From Burkholderia sp. Bp8992 (lineage in GTDB: Bacteria; Pseudomonadota; Gammaproteobacteria; Burkholderiales; Burkholderiaceae), in the NCBI RefSeq assembly GCF_003853705.1, contig NZ_QTQI01000003.1, forward strand, positions 124,001-188,000: a stretch of DNA of 64,000 nt, given 5' to 3'. A program made the position numbers and the translations under genes. Shown here piece after piece: positions 18,654 to 27,765 of the stretch; position 1 is the stretch's first letter; each line of letters starts with the position of its first letter. The notes below the pieces were generated by a model. It saw only the letters and a program-made list of their open reading frames with translations, made no database searches and was not told the DNA's origin.

Positions 18654-19384
18654 GATCACACCTTCCCATAAGAAAATCGACGACACCGGGCCTCGCCACG
18701 GCACATCAGAATGCCGGGCGTGAATACCGGAATGCGTTATTCGATGCTTTTGAAAAATATCGTCCCGTCGCCGGCCAGAAACTGATCGGCTTGATTGAAG
18801 GAAAACGGAAATTAATTGGCGAGAATTACGTGATCGGCATATTTTACTTTTAAGCCCCCTTGCCCGGTAAATCTCTCCCTGATAGGAAGATGCTGTTTTT
18901 TTAAAATGAAAGGCATTACCCCGGCGACCGCGGGTCATGGTGCGTCTGTCTATACAGGCCGCTCGGCATGCGTGCCGAATCGATGTCCACACGGGCCCGC
19001 TTTCACGACGATCGAGCACCGATTCCGGACCGGCCGAAAAACCGTGTGCCAGTCGCTCCGGGTATCGATTCGTCAGCGCCTGTCGTTCGATCCACATGTC
19101 TCCAGGGGTGATCGCGAGTCAAATATAGGCCTGACTCGCAAACGTTTTCCATGGGTCCGACACGCTTTTGTCAAATATCAACATTCTTTCGTTTTCATTA
19201 ATTCCTTCGAGTTCACGATGAAGGCGATTCACTTTAAATCAATCACGAAAATCATTAAGAAAGGCAAAAAATTAAAATTCGCCCATGCAGAATTTTTCAG
19301 GAATCTGCTTTAATTGATTCAGATCCGCTGCATTGCCTTTCTGCTTCGCGGGCAATAACGAGGTGTCCAAGGGAGACTTTCACG
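18654..19384. other. AT-rich divergent intergenic region, no convincing gene
   Basis: These 731 bases separate the autotransporter start (minus) from the 2Fe-2S subunit start (plus). The stretch at about 18740-18920 and that at 19160-19320 are much richer in A+T than the neighbouring genes, which fits promoters and possibly silencer binding. A weak hairpin, ATTGCC/GGCAAT at 19332-19356, lies just before the ribosome site of the 2Fe-2S gene. A lysine-rich 31-codon ORF at 19218-19313 has no good ribosome site and is not annotated as a gene. Confidence 0.7.
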
Positions 19385-19843
19385 ATGGTGACGCTGAATA
19401 TCAACAACCGGCCGGCCGAGATCGACGCCGATCCGTCGACACCGGTGCTCTGGGTACTGCGCGACAACCTCGGCCTGACCGGCACCAAGTTCGGATGCGG
19501 CACCGGCGACTGCGGCGCCTGCACCGTTCATGTCGACGGGCAGCCGGCCCGAAGCTGCACGCTGGCGCTGTCGGCGGTCGGGAGTGCGCGCATCACGACG
19601 TCCGAACATCTCGCCGACGATGCGGTCGGCAAGGCCGTCCTCGACGCGTGGATCCGGCACGACGTCGCCCAATGCGGCTACTGCCAGAGCGGCCAGATGA
19701 TGAGCGCTGCCGGCCTGCTGCACGGCAACAAGGCGCCGACCGATGCCGACATCGATCGCGCGATGGCCGGCAACCTGTGCCGTTGCGCAACCTACCAGCG
19801 CATTCGTGCCGCGATTCACGACGCGGCCCACGCGCTTGCCTGA
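19385..19843 (+). CDS. 2Fe-2S subunit of a molybdenum hydroxylase (isoquinoline 1-oxidoreductase alpha type)
   Basis: The protein has 152 residues. The N-terminal plant-type ferredoxin domain carries cysteines in FGCGTGDCGACTVHVDG and a fourth in ARSCTLAL. The C-terminal helical domain carries the second cluster in CGYCQSGQMM and GNLCRCATY. This is the standard small subunit of the xanthine oxidase family, which passes electrons from the molybdenum site to an acceptor. GGGAG lies ahead of the ATG at 19385. The gene is followed after 21 bases by the molybdopterin subunit, so the two form an operon. No FAD subunit or cytochrome c subunit gene is adjacent, so the electron acceptor is unknown. 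Confidence 0.93.
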   Translation: MVTLNINNRPAEIDADPSTPVLWVLRDNLGLTGTKFGCGTGDCGACTVHVDGQPARSCTLALSAVGSARITTSEHLADDAVGKAVLDAWIRHDVAQCGYCQSGQMMSAAGLLHGNKAPTDADIDRAMAGNLCRCATYQRIRAAIHDAAHALA

Positions 19844-19864
19844 GCCTGCCGGGAGACATCGACC

Positions 19865-22357
19865 ATGCGTATCCGCACTTTCGGGCGCCCGGCAAGCGCC
19901 GACACCGCCCACCGCGACGCGCTGCCCGTCACCGGAGCCGATGCCCCGATGCCCGGCCGGCGCGGCTTCCTGAAGCTCACGATCGCAGCGGGCGGCTGCC
20001 TCGTGCTGGGGATCGCGCCGACGCGAGTCCGGGCCGAAGCCGGCACGGCCCTCCGGACCTCTCCTCCTCAAGCATTCCTGATCATTGCGCCGGACAACAC
20101 CGTAACGGTCGCCGTCAACCGGACGGAATCCGGCCAGGGCGTCAGCACCGCGCTGCCGATGGCGCTGGCCGACGAACTCGATGCCGACTGGCGCAACGTA
20201 CGCACCGTGCTCGCGCCGGCCGGCGAGCCGTACAAGGATCCGGTGACGGGCATCCAGATGACGGCCGGCTCGACGTCGGTCAATCATTCGTTCGCGCAAT
20301 ACCGCGAACTCGGCGCGGCCGCTCGCGCGATGCTCGTCGCCGCCGCCGCGCAGCGCTGGAACGTCGATCCCGCCACGTGCCGGACGGCGAACGGCGTCGT
20401 GACGTCCGGCAGCTACCGCGCCACGTACGGCGAACTCGCACCGGACGCGATGGCGATGCCGGTACCGCAGCAGGTGCCGTTGAAGTCGCCGGACCAGTTC
20501 CGCATCATCGGCAAGCCGACACCGCGCCTCGACTCACGCGCGATGCTCGATGGCACGCTCAAGTACGGGATGGACTGGCGTCTGCCGGACACGATGGTGG
20601 CCGTGGTCGCGCGCCCGCCGCGCTTCGGCGGCAAGGTCGCGAGCTACGATGCGGCGGCGGCGCGGGCCGTCAAGGGCGTGGTCGAGGTCGTCGAGATCCC
20701 GACCGATCGCGGCGGCACCGGCGTCGCGGTCATCGCCGAGGGCTACTGGCCGGCCAAGCTCGGCCGCGATGCGTTGAAGGTCACATGGAAGGACGCCGGC
20801 TCGACCGTCACGTCCGCCGAACAGATGCAGGCGTACAAGCAGCTCGCCGACACGCCGGGCACCGTGGTGCGCACGGCCGACGCCGGCAACGCGCCGCCGG
20901 CTTCCACGCGAATTAAGAAGGATTACGAATTTCCGTATCTCGCGCACGCGGCGATGGAGCCGCTCAGCTGCACGGTCGACGTCGGCCCGGCGAGCTGCGC
21001 GTGCGGGATCAAGATCTGGGGCGGCTCGTCGCTGCAGACGACCGACCGCGCGGCGGTCGCGAAGGCGCTCGGCGTCGCGCCGGAGAAAGTCCAGATCTTC
21101 ACGCTGACGTCGGGCGGCGACTATGGCCGGCGCTCGACGCCGACGTCGGACTACGTGGTCGAAGCCGCCCACGTATCCGCCGCGTATCTCGCGGCCGGCC
21201 ACCTCGGCCCGGTCAAGACGATCTGGACGCGCGAGGACGATCTGCGCGGCGGCTATTACCGCCCGATGGTGCTGCATCGCGTCGACATCGGCGTGGACGG
21301 CAGCGGCGCCGTGCGCGACTGGCAGCATGTGGTCGTCGGCCAGTCCGTGCTGAAGGGCGCGCCGCTCGAGCGCACGACGATGCTCAAGCGCGGCACCGAT
21401 CCCGGCCTGACCGAAGGCGTGGCGAACAGCCCGTACGGCTTCCCGATGCAGGTATCGGTCCATCAGACCGACGCCGACGTGCCGGTCCAGTCGTGGCGCT
21501 CGGGCGGCCATACGCATACGGCGTTCGTGATGGAAACGCTGGTCGACGAACTCGCGCACTCGGCGCGGCAGGATCCGGTCGCCTACCGGATGGCGCGGCT
21601 GGCCGGGCCCGAGCACACGCCCCATCGCCAGGCGCTCGCGCTGGCCGTCGACAAGTCGGGCTACGGCACGCGCACGCTGCCGGCCGGGCACGCGTGGGGC
21701 GTCGCGATGCACGAAACGGCCGGCTCGGTCGTCGCGTACGTGACGGAAGTGTCGATCGACGCGCAGCAGCCGCGCGTGCATCGCGTGACGGCCGGCGTGT
21801 ATGCGGGCCGCATCGTCAACCCGACCGGCGCGGAAGCGCAGATCCAGGGCGGCGCGCTGTTCGGCCTCGCGACGACGAAGCCGGGCTTCGCGATCGACAT
21901 TGACCACGGCGCGGTCCGCAACGCCGGTTTCGCCGACTATCCGCCCGTGCGCATGCATGAAGCGCCGCCGGTGGATGTCTTCTTCGTTCCGTCGGATGCC
22001 CAGCCGACCGGCTTGAGCGACGCCGGCGTGCCGCCGATCGCGCCGGCGGTGGCCAACGGTGCGTTCGTCCTGACCGGCGAGCGGCTGCATGCGTTGCCGT
22101 TCGCGCCGATGCTGGTCGCAGCGGCCGCCCCCGCGATGTCGCCGGCCCCCGCAGCCGCTGCCGACGAGGATCCGTACGGCGACCTGCCGGCCGGCGGCTG
22201 CCGGATTCCGCACAAGGTCAAGCGGGCCGCGTTGAAGCCCAGGGCCGACCAGAGCCACGCAGGCGTCGGCCAGGCGAGCGCGGTGCCGAAATTCCTGCGG
22301 CCGAAACGGCGCGCCGGCATCCCGTGCATCGATGATCTGAAGAAAGGCACGGTGTGA
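19865..22357 (+). CDS. Molybdopterin-binding subunit of a molybdenum hydroxylase (isoquinoline 1-oxidoreductase beta type), divergent
   Basis: The protein has 830 residues, longer than usual for this subunit. A twin-arginine signal is visible (GRRGFLKLTIAAGG, near residue 36), as in other periplasmic members. Family landmarks include APDNTVTVAVNRTESGQGVSTALPMALADEL split by normal spacing, LTSGGDYGRR (usually GGGFGRR), AGRIVNPTGAEAQIQGGALF and PPIAPAVANGAFVLTGERL. In place of the usual G-x-G-E-P-G catalytic glutamate motif the sequence reads GLSDAGVPP, so Asp stands where Glu is expected. The last 75 or so residues form an Ala/Pro then Lys/Arg-rich tail (DLPAGGCRIPHKVKR...) not typical of the family. 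It probably hydroxylates an N-heterocycle or aldehyde, or has a changed activity. Confidence 0.85.
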   Translation: MRIRTFGRPASADTAHRDALPVTGADAPMPGRRGFLKLTIAAGGCLVLGIAPTRVRAEAGTALRTSPPQAFLIIAPDNTVTVAVNRTESGQGVSTALPMALADELDADWRNVRTVLAPAGEPYKDPVTGIQMTAGSTSVNHSFAQYRELGAAARAMLVAAAAQRWNVDPATCRTANGVVTSGSYRATYGELAPDAMAMPVPQQVPLKSPDQFRIIGKPTPRLDSRAMLDGTLKYGMDWRLPDTMVAVVARPPRFGGKVASYDAAAARAVKGVVEVVEIPTDRGGTGVAVIAEGYWPAKLGRDALKVTWKDAGSTVTSAEQMQAYKQLADTPGTVVRTADAGNAPPASTRIKKDYEFPYLAHAAMEPLSCTVDVGPASCACGIKIWGGSSLQTTDRAAVAKALGVAPEKVQIFTLTSGGDYGRRSTPTSDYVVEAAHVSAAYLAAGHLGPVKTIWTREDDLRGGYYRPMVLHRVDIGVDGSGAVRDWQHVVVGQSVLKGAPLERTTMLKRGTDPGLTEGVANSPYGFPMQVSVHQTDADVPVQSWRSGGHTHTAFVMETLVDELAHSARQDPVAYRMARLAGPEHTPHRQALALAVDKSGYGTRTLPAGHAWGVAMHETAGSVVAYVTEVSIDAQQPRVHRVTAGVYAGRIVNPTGAEAQIQGGALFGLATTKPGFAIDIDHGAVRNAGFADYPPVRMHEAPPVDVFFVPSDAQPTGLSDAGVPPIAPAVANGAFVLTGERLHALPFAPMLVAAAAPAMSPAPAAAADEDPYGDLPAGGCRIPHKVKRAALKPRADQSHAGVGQASAVPKFLRPKRRAGIPCIDDLKKGTV

Positions 22358-22406
22358 CGTAGACGATCCGGCAAGCGTCGGCCGCCGGCACGGGCCGGCG
22401 ACCATC

Positions 22407-22436
22407 GCCACGGCGGGCACGATGTCCCGCCGTGGC
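22407..22436. terminator. Strong hairpin between convergent molybdenum hydroxylase and araC-type genes
   Basis: GCCACGGCGGG at 22407-22417 pairs perfectly with CCCGCCGTGGC at 22426-22436 around an 8-base loop. It lies between stop codons at 22357 (plus) and 22439 (minus), so it can serve both transcripts. No T-run is present. Confidence 0.65.
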
Positions 22437-22438
22437 GT

Positions 22439-23464
22439 TCACCCCCGCCCGCGCCGCATCCTCAGCGTCGCCGACGGCGATTCGCCGAACGCCCGCTTGT
22501 ACTCGATCGCGAACCGCCCGAGGTGCGCGAAACCCCATTTCAGCGCGACATCCGTCACCGACGCGAGCCCCGGCGTCGCGTCGGCCAGCAATTCCTCGCG
22601 CACATGTTGCAGCCGCAACTGCCGCACGAAGCCCATCGGCGTGATCCCGTGACGATTGCGAAAACCGGCGAACAGCGTACTCGGGCTGACGCCGGCGAGT
22701 TCGGCAAGCCGTTCGATCGTCAGCGGCTCGTCGAGATGCGCGCGGATGTATTCCTCGACGCGTCGCACGTAGAACGGCGCGAGCACCACCGGCAAGTGCC
22801 GCGTGCCGTTGCGCGCGCTGTTCGGGTGGCCGTGCAGCAGCAGGTTGAGCAGCGTCGATTCGAGCTGCTCGAATGCGAGCGGATGGCGCAGCGGATGCGC
22901 ATCCGTCGAGATCGCGCCGGCGAGGACCGGCAACAGCTGCGCCAGACACGTCCCTTGCGGCGACGACAGGCTGAACGCCGGCTCGAATTCGACCGGCGCA
23001 CGCCGGTCATCGCCGAAATGCCGTTGCGCATGCCGCTCCATCATTTCGCGCTCGATGCGCAGGATCACCTGCGGGCATGCATCGCCCCACTGCATCTTCA
23101 GCGGCAGCGTCGGCGAGATCAGCGACGCGGTGCCGGGCGACGACACGAAGCGCGTCGAGCCGCATTCGATCTCGGCGTCGCCGCGCAGCGGGATCTGCAA
23201 CAGGAAGAAGTGTTCGAGCGGCCCCGGCTCGATGCTGACGCCGCCGCCGTAATCGAGCAGGTTCAGCGACAGGTTGCCCCAGCGCGCGTGATGCATGCAG
23301 CTGTGCAGCGCACGCGATTCGCCGGTCGGCGTCAGGCGGTGCGGCTTGAACACGTCGGCAACGCGCGCGCGCACCTCGTCGACGTCGTTCGACTCCAGCA
23401 GCAGCGTGTCGTGATTGAAACAGGCGGCGTCGGCCAGCCAGCCGGTTTCGGAAAATTGCGCCAT
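22439..23464 (-). CDS. AraC-family transcriptional regulator of the aromatic-oxidation operon
   Basis: The protein has 341 residues. The N-terminal two thirds match the AraC-binding-like domain of XylS/AndR-type activators. The C-terminal part has the two helix-turn-helix motifs: LTIERLAELAGVSPSTLFAG and SVTDVALKWGFAHLGRFAIE, then YKRAFGESPSATLR. The ATG at 23464 has GGGAG nearby; an in-frame ATG 24 codons upstream lacks a ribosome site. The gene is divergent from the DLH-SnoaL/SDR/monooxygenase operon, and two pairs of direct repeats in the spacer look like its binding sites. iif indole clusters also carry an AraC-type regulator, so activation by indole or a related aromatic is a reasonable inference. 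Confidence 0.9.
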   Translation of the reverse strand: MAQFSETGWLADAACFNHDTLLLESNDVDEVRARVADVFKPHRLTPTGESRALHSCMHHARWGNLSLNLLDYGGGVSIEPGPLEHFFLLQIPLRGDAEIECGSTRFVSSPGTASLISPTLPLKMQWGDACPQVILRIEREMMERHAQRHFGDDRRAPVEFEPAFSLSSPQGTCLAQLLPVLAGAISTDAHPLRHPLAFEQLESTLLNLLLHGHPNSARNGTRHLPVVLAPFYVRRVEEYIRAHLDEPLTIERLAELAGVSPSTLFAGFRNRHGITPMGFVRQLRLQHVREELLADATPGLASVTDVALKWGFAHLGRFAIEYKRAFGESPSATLRMRRGRG

Positions 23465-23536
23465 CGAAGTTCTCCCGTCATGCTCGATCGCACTCGCGCC
23501 GTGCATGCGTTCCCGGTATTGGGGAATCCTCTGCAC

Positions 23537-23562
23537 GATCCGGACAGCGCCCGGAGTATCCG
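23537..23562 (-). promoter_or_regulatory. Candidate AraC operator pair facing the regulator gene
   Basis: ATCCGGACAG occurs at 23538-23547 and again at 23558-23567, a direct repeat with an exact 20-base period. On the minus strand each copy contains CGGAT(A/C). The pair lies about 75-105 bases upstream of the regulator start. A repeat pair about two helical turns apart is the usual site for an AraC-family dimer. Confidence 0.55.
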
Positions 23563-23726
23563 GACAGTCTGCCCCTCAAAACACGCAAGTCCCGCGCAAA
23601 CGACGCAAGAAGCGGACCGTTCGCGCATCGTAGAAAACTGTGCGGGCCTTCCGCATCCGCACATACCCGCAGTCAGCCGCGCGCCTGCCCACGCGCGGCG
23701 GCCGGTGCAACAGGTTTCCGGAATTC

Positions 23727-23753
23727 GCGGATACCGGCCGAAGAAAGCGGATA
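23727..23753 (+). promoter_or_regulatory. Candidate AraC operator pair facing the catabolic operon
   Basis: GCGGATA occurs at 23727-23733 and 23747-23753, again with a 20-base period. The core CGGATA is the same as in the oppositely oriented pair at 23537-23562. The pair ends 64 bases before the first structural gene, a position suited to activation beside a -35 region. Confidence 0.6.
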
Positions 23754-23816
23754 GAAGCGTGCTTTTCGGCTGCCAATACTGGGCCCGTCACAGAGATGAA
23801 CCGACTGGAGGGACAC

Positions 23817-25064
23817 ATGAAAGGACGTCACATCGAGATTCCGTCGCCGGACGGCGGCGCGTTCCGCGCGTACCTGAGCACGCCGGCCGGCGGCACGGGG
23901 CCGGGCATCGTGCTCTGTCACGAGATCTTCGGCGCGAATGCGACGATGCGCGAAACGGCCGACTACTACGCGGAGGAAGGCTATACGGTGCTCGTGCCCG
24001 ACCTGTTCTGGCGTCAGTCGCCGGGAGTCGAGCTGGGCTATACGGCCGCCGATTCCGAGCGCGCGATGGCCCTTTATCGCGAATACGACGAGGACAAGGG
24101 CGTCGAGGACGTCCGCGTCGCGCTGAACGCGCTCAGGCAGCGGCCGGAATGCACGGGCGAAGCCGGCGTGCTCGGCTACTGCCTCGGCGGCAAGCTCGCG
24201 TATCTCGCCGCGTGCCGGCTGCCGGACGTGGCCGCGGCGGTCAGCTACTACGGCGTCGGCATCGAGCACGCGCTGGACGAGGCGGCCCACTTGCGCGGGC
24301 GGCTCGTGCTGCAGATCGCGGGGCAAGACCGCTTCTGCCCGCCCGACGCGCAGCAGCGCATCGCCGACGCGCTGTCCGCGCGCGACGGCGTCGAGGTATA
24401 CGTGTATCCGGGCGTCGATCACGCATTCGCCCGCGCCGGCGGCGATCATTTCGACAAGGCCGCCGCGATCATGGCGCACCAGCGCGCGATCGCCGCATTC
24501 CGCGCCGCGCTCGGCCCGCACTACGACCTGTCCGCACTGTGGGAAGCCCATCTGAAGCACGAATTCGACACGCGCAACGTCGACGCGACGATGGCCACGA
24601 TGGTCGCCGAGCCGTACGTCAACCATATTCCGACGCTGACGGGCGGCGTCGGCCACGACGAGCTGAAGCGCTTCTATACGCATCACTTCGTGCATGCGAA
24701 CCCGCCCGACACGACGATCACGCCGATCTCGCGCACGATCGGTGCGAGCCAGATCGTCGACGAACTGCTGTTCTGCTTCACGCACACCACCGAGATCGAC
24801 TGGATGCTGCCGGGCGTCGCGCCGACCGGCAAGCGGGTCGAGATCCCGCTCGTCGCGATCGTCAAGTTTCGCGGCGACAAGCTGTATCACGAGCATATCT
24901 ACTGGGACCAGGCGAGCGTGCTCGTGCAGGTCGGCCTGCTCGATCCGGCCGGGCTGCCGGTAGCCGGCGTCGACACGGCCCGCAAGCTGCTCGACGAAAC
25001 CGTGCCGTCGAACGGCCTGATGCGCCGCTGGCACGACAGCGAGCCGTCGCCGGGTGCGCGCTGA
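23817..25064 (+). CDS. Dienelactone hydrolase fused to a SnoaL-like domain
   Basis: The protein has 415 residues. Residues 1-235 are a dienelactone hydrolase: Glu36 in HEIFG, nucleophile Cys122 in GYCLGG, Asp171 in GQDRF and His202 in DHAFAR occupy the positions of the classical catalytic set. Residues about 240-400 form an NTF2/SnoaL-like domain (YVNHIPTLTGGVGHDELKRF, KFRGDKLYHEHIYWDQAS), the fold used by ester cyclases and by cofactor-free enzymes of indole and indole-acetate pathways. The start at 23817 follows GGAGG by 5 bases. It is first in an operon with an SDR, a flavin monooxygenase and its reductase. I infer that it completes ring opening of the oxidised product; which half acts on what is not known. 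Confidence 0.9.
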   Translation: MKGRHIEIPSPDGGAFRAYLSTPAGGTGPGIVLCHEIFGANATMRETADYYAEEGYTVLVPDLFWRQSPGVELGYTAADSERAMALYREYDEDKGVEDVRVALNALRQRPECTGEAGVLGYCLGGKLAYLAACRLPDVAAAVSYYGVGIEHALDEAAHLRGRLVLQIAGQDRFCPPDAQQRIADALSARDGVEVYVYPGVDHAFARAGGDHFDKAAAIMAHQRAIAAFRAALGPHYDLSALWEAHLKHEFDTRNVDATMATMVAEPYVNHIPTLTGGVGHDELKRFYTHHFVHANPPDTTITPISRTIGASQIVDELLFCFTHTTEIDWMLPGVAPTGKRVEIPLVAIVKFRGDKLYHEHIYWDQASVLVQVGLLDPAGLPVAGVDTARKLLDETVPSNGLMRRWHDSEPSPGAR

Positions 25065-25104
25065 CGCGCCCCTTCCCTCACTCAACGATTCCGGGAGACA
25101 CCCC

Positions 25105-25893
25105 ATGACCGCCCTTGCAGGCAAAGTCGCGATCGTCACCGGCGGCGCCACGCTGATCGGCGCCGCGGTCGCGCAGGACCTGATCCGCGCCGGCGCGCAC
25201 GTCGCGATCCTCGATCTCGATGCGCAGAACGGCGCACGCGTGGCCGATTCGCTCGGCGAACGTGCGCTGTTCGTCGCGCTCGACATCACAGACGACCGCG
25301 CGATCGAGCGCGCGATCGCGGCGATCGTCGAACGCTTCGCTGCGATCGACGTGCTCGTCAACCTCGCGTGCAGCTACGTCGACAACGGCATCCACGCAAC
25401 CCGCAACGACTGGCTCGCCGCGATGGACGTCAACGTTGTGTCCGCCGCGATGCTCGCGAAGGCCGTGCATCCGCACATGGCACGGCGCGGCGGCGGCGCG
25501 ATCGTGAACTTCAGCTCGATCTCCGCGCAGTGCGCGCAAACCGGCCGCTGGCTGTATCCGACGTCCAAGGCCGCGATCCGCCAGCTCACGCGCAGCATGG
25601 CGATGGATCTCGCGCCCGATCGCATTCGCGTCAACTCGGTGTCGCCGGGGTGGACGTGGTCGCGCGTGATGGACGAGATGACGCACGGCGACCGTGCGAA
25701 GACCGACCGGGTCGCCGCGCCGTTCCACCTGCTCGGCCGCGTCGGCGATCCGTCCGAGGTCGCGCAGGTCGTGACGTTCCTGTGCAGCGACGCTGCGAGC
25801 TTCGTGACCGGCGCCGATTACGCAGTGGACGGCGGCTACGCCGCGATGGGCCCCGAACAGGCGCTGCCGGCCATTCCGCGTCTGGCGGAGTGA
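25105..25893 (+). CDS. Short-chain dehydrogenase, IifB-like
   Basis: The protein has 262 residues. Rossmann fold with a nucleotide loop TGGATLIG (the usual middle glycine is leucine), NLAC in place of NNAG, catalytic Ser in NFSSISA, and Tyr/Lys in YPTSK. The C-terminal GRVGDPSEVAQVVTFLCSD and FVTGADYAVDGGY are standard for classical SDRs. Asp in LDLD at the end of the second strand suggests NAD preference. The gene follows the DLH-SnoaL fusion after 40 bases and precedes the monooxygenase. In iif indole pathways an SDR oxidises the dihydrodiol of indole to 3-hydroxyindolin-2-one; the same role here is inference from context. Confidence 0.88.
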   Translation: MTALAGKVAIVTGGATLIGAAVAQDLIRAGAHVAILDLDAQNGARVADSLGERALFVALDITDDRAIERAIAAIVERFAAIDVLVNLACSYVDNGIHATRNDWLAAMDVNVVSAAMLAKAVHPHMARRGGGAIVNFSSISAQCAQTGRWLYPTSKAAIRQLTRSMAMDLAPDRIRVNSVSPGWTWSRVMDEMTHGDRAKTDRVAAPFHLLGRVGDPSEVAQVVTFLCSDAASFVTGADYAVDGGYAAMGPEQALPAIPRLAE

Positions 25894-25957
25894 CCGTTTC
25901 GCGTCGCCCCTTCACGCAATCATTCCGGCCGCCACGCGGCCAACCAAGGACATTTCC

Positions 25958-27196
25958 ATGAGACGCATCGCTATCGTCGGCGCCGGCCAGTCCGGCCTGC
26001 AACTCGCCTTCGCCCTGCTCGACCAGGGCTATCACGTCACGCTCTCGACCAACCGCGACGCGGAGCAGATCCGCACGGGCAAGGTCATGTCGAGCCAGTG
26101 CATGTTCCATACCGCGCTGCAGATCGAGCGCGACCTCGGCCTGAATGCATGGGAGGAAGCGTGCCCGTCCGTCGAGGGGATCGGCGTCGCGGTGCCGCAT
26201 CCGGACGGCAACGGCCGCAAGGCGATCGACTGGTCGTCGCGGCTGACGCGCTATGCGCAATCGGTCGATCAGCGCGTGAAGATGGCCGACTGGCTCGACG
26301 GCGTCCGGCGCCGCGGCGCGGACGTGCGCATCGGCGATGTCGGCGTACCCGAGCTCGAGGAACTGGCGCGCAGTCACGATCTCGTGCTGCTCGCGGCCGG
26401 CAAGGGCGACATCGTCAACCTGCTCGGCCGCGACGACGCGCGCAGCGCGTTCGACCGCCCGCAACGCGCGCTGGCGCTCACCTACGTGAAGGGCATGACG
26501 CCGAGCCAGCCGTATTCGCGCGTGCGCTTCAACCTGCTGCCCGGCATCGGCGAATACTTCGTGTTCCCCGCGCTGACCACGACGGGCCCGTGCGAAATCA
26601 TGGTGTTCGAAGGCATTCCGGGCGGCCCGCTCGACTGCTGGGCCGACGTGAAGACGCCCGAGCAGCATCTGGACCGCAGCCTGTCGTTCCTGCGGCAATA
26701 CGTGCCGTGGGAATTCGAGCGCTGCCGCGACGTCGAGCTGACCGATTCGAACGGCACGCTGGCCGGGCGCTTCGCGCCGACGGTGCGCAAGCCGTTCTTC
26801 CGGTTGCCGTCGGGCCGCACGGTGTTCGGGATGGCCGATGCGGTGGTCGTCAACGATCCGATCACGGGCCAGGGATCGAACAACGCCGCGAAGTGCGCGA
26901 AGGCGTATTTCGACGCGATCGTCGCGCGCGAAACCGCGCCCTTCGGCGAAGACTGGATGCAGCAGACGTTCGAAGGCTACTGGGCCTACGCGCAGCATGT
27001 GGTGCGCTGGACCAACTCGCTGCTCACGCCGCCGCCGCCGCACATCCTCGAACTGCTCGGCGCGGCCGGCCAGCTGCCGTCGCTCGCCGCGGCGATCGTC
27101 GACGGCTTCGACGATCCGCGCCGGTTCTCGCCGTGGTGGTTCGAGCCGTCGGCCTGCGCGGCGATGATCCGCGAGCACAGCGTGCGGGCGGCGTGA
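25958..27196 (+). CDS. FAD-dependent styrene/indole monooxygenase, StyA/IifC-like
   Basis: The protein has 412 residues, close to the size of StyA (group E two-component monooxygenases). It has the FAD-binding GAGQSGLQLA at residue 8, the family-typical MSSQCMFHTALQIERDLGLN, and the late FAD motif VVNDPITGQGSNNAAKCAK. Such enzymes use reduced FAD from a partner reductase to epoxidise styrene or the indole 2,3-bond. The reductase gene follows immediately. With the AraC regulator, SDR and SnoaL domain nearby, indole is the more likely substrate than styrene, since the styrene aldehyde route genes (styC, styD) are missing. Confidence 0.9.
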   Translation: MRRIAIVGAGQSGLQLAFALLDQGYHVTLSTNRDAEQIRTGKVMSSQCMFHTALQIERDLGLNAWEEACPSVEGIGVAVPHPDGNGRKAIDWSSRLTRYAQSVDQRVKMADWLDGVRRRGADVRIGDVGVPELEELARSHDLVLLAAGKGDIVNLLGRDDARSAFDRPQRALALTYVKGMTPSQPYSRVRFNLLPGIGEYFVFPALTTTGPCEIMVFEGIPGGPLDCWADVKTPEQHLDRSLSFLRQYVPWEFERCRDVELTDSNGTLAGRFAPTVRKPFFRLPSGRTVFGMADAVVVNDPITGQGSNNAAKCAKAYFDAIVARETAPFGEDWMQQTFEGYWAYAQHVVRWTNSLLTPPPPHILELLGAAGQLPSLAAAIVDGFDDPRRFSPWWFEPSACAAMIREHSVRAA

Positions 27197-27201
27197 CCGA
27201 C

Positions 27202-27729
27202 ATGGAAACGATCATGACCGACCGTCCTGCCATCGACCCGATGCAATTGCGCGACGCGTTCGGGCAGTTCCCGACCGGCGTCACCGTGATCACCACCTGC
27301 GCGGCCGACGGTCGCAAGGTGGGCCTCACCGCCAATTCGTTCTCGTCGCTGTCGCTCGACCCGCCGCTCGTGCTGTGGAGTCTTCGCAAGGTCGCGCCGA
27401 GCCGGCCGGATTTCATCGCGGCCACCCACTTCGCGATCAACATCCTCGCGCACGACCAGATCGACCTGTCGCGCCGCTTCGCGACGCCCAGCGCCGACAA
27501 GTTCGACGGCGTGCTGCACGTCGAATCGGATCGCGGCGGCGTGCCCTGCCTCGACGGCGCGAGCGCGCGCTTCGTGTGCCGCAACGTCGGTCACTACGAA
27601 GGCGGCGATCACCTGCTCTTCATCGGCGAGATCGAGCAGTTCGACACCTACGACAAGGCGCCGCTCGTGTTCCATGCCGGCCAGTATCGTGCGATCGCCG
27701 ATCATCCCGATCTTTTACGTGCCATTTGA
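27202..27729 (+). CDS. Flavin reductase partner of the monooxygenase, StyB/IifD-like
   Basis: The protein has 175 residues with the flavin-reductase-like split-barrel: FGQFPTGVTVITT near residue 15, LTANSFSSLSLDPPLVLWSL, and FAINILAHDQIDLSRRFA. It reduces FAD with NADH and supplies it to the monooxygenase. The gene starts within a few bases of the monooxygenase stop. The start is uncertain: ATG 27202, ATG 27214 (after a weak GGAAA) and GTG 27193 are all in frame; the domain is complete with any of them. Confidence 0.88.
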   Translation: METIMTDRPAIDPMQLRDAFGQFPTGVTVITTCAADGRKVGLTANSFSSLSLDPPLVLWSLRKVAPSRPDFIAATHFAINILAHDQIDLSRRFATPSADKFDGVLHVESDRGGVPCLDGASARFVCRNVGHYEGGDHLLFIGEIEQFDTYDKAPLVFHAGQYRAIADHPDLLRAI

Positions 27730-27765
27730 TTAGTTATACAGATAAATAACCAGGAGGTGGTGAAC

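Noticed and set aside
19218-19313. Lysine-rich 31-codon ORF (MKAIHFKSITKIIKKGKK...) before the 2Fe-2S gene
   Set aside because: No ribosome site, and AT-rich DNA readily encodes Lys/Ile/Phe. It could be a cationic peptide, but nothing supports this.
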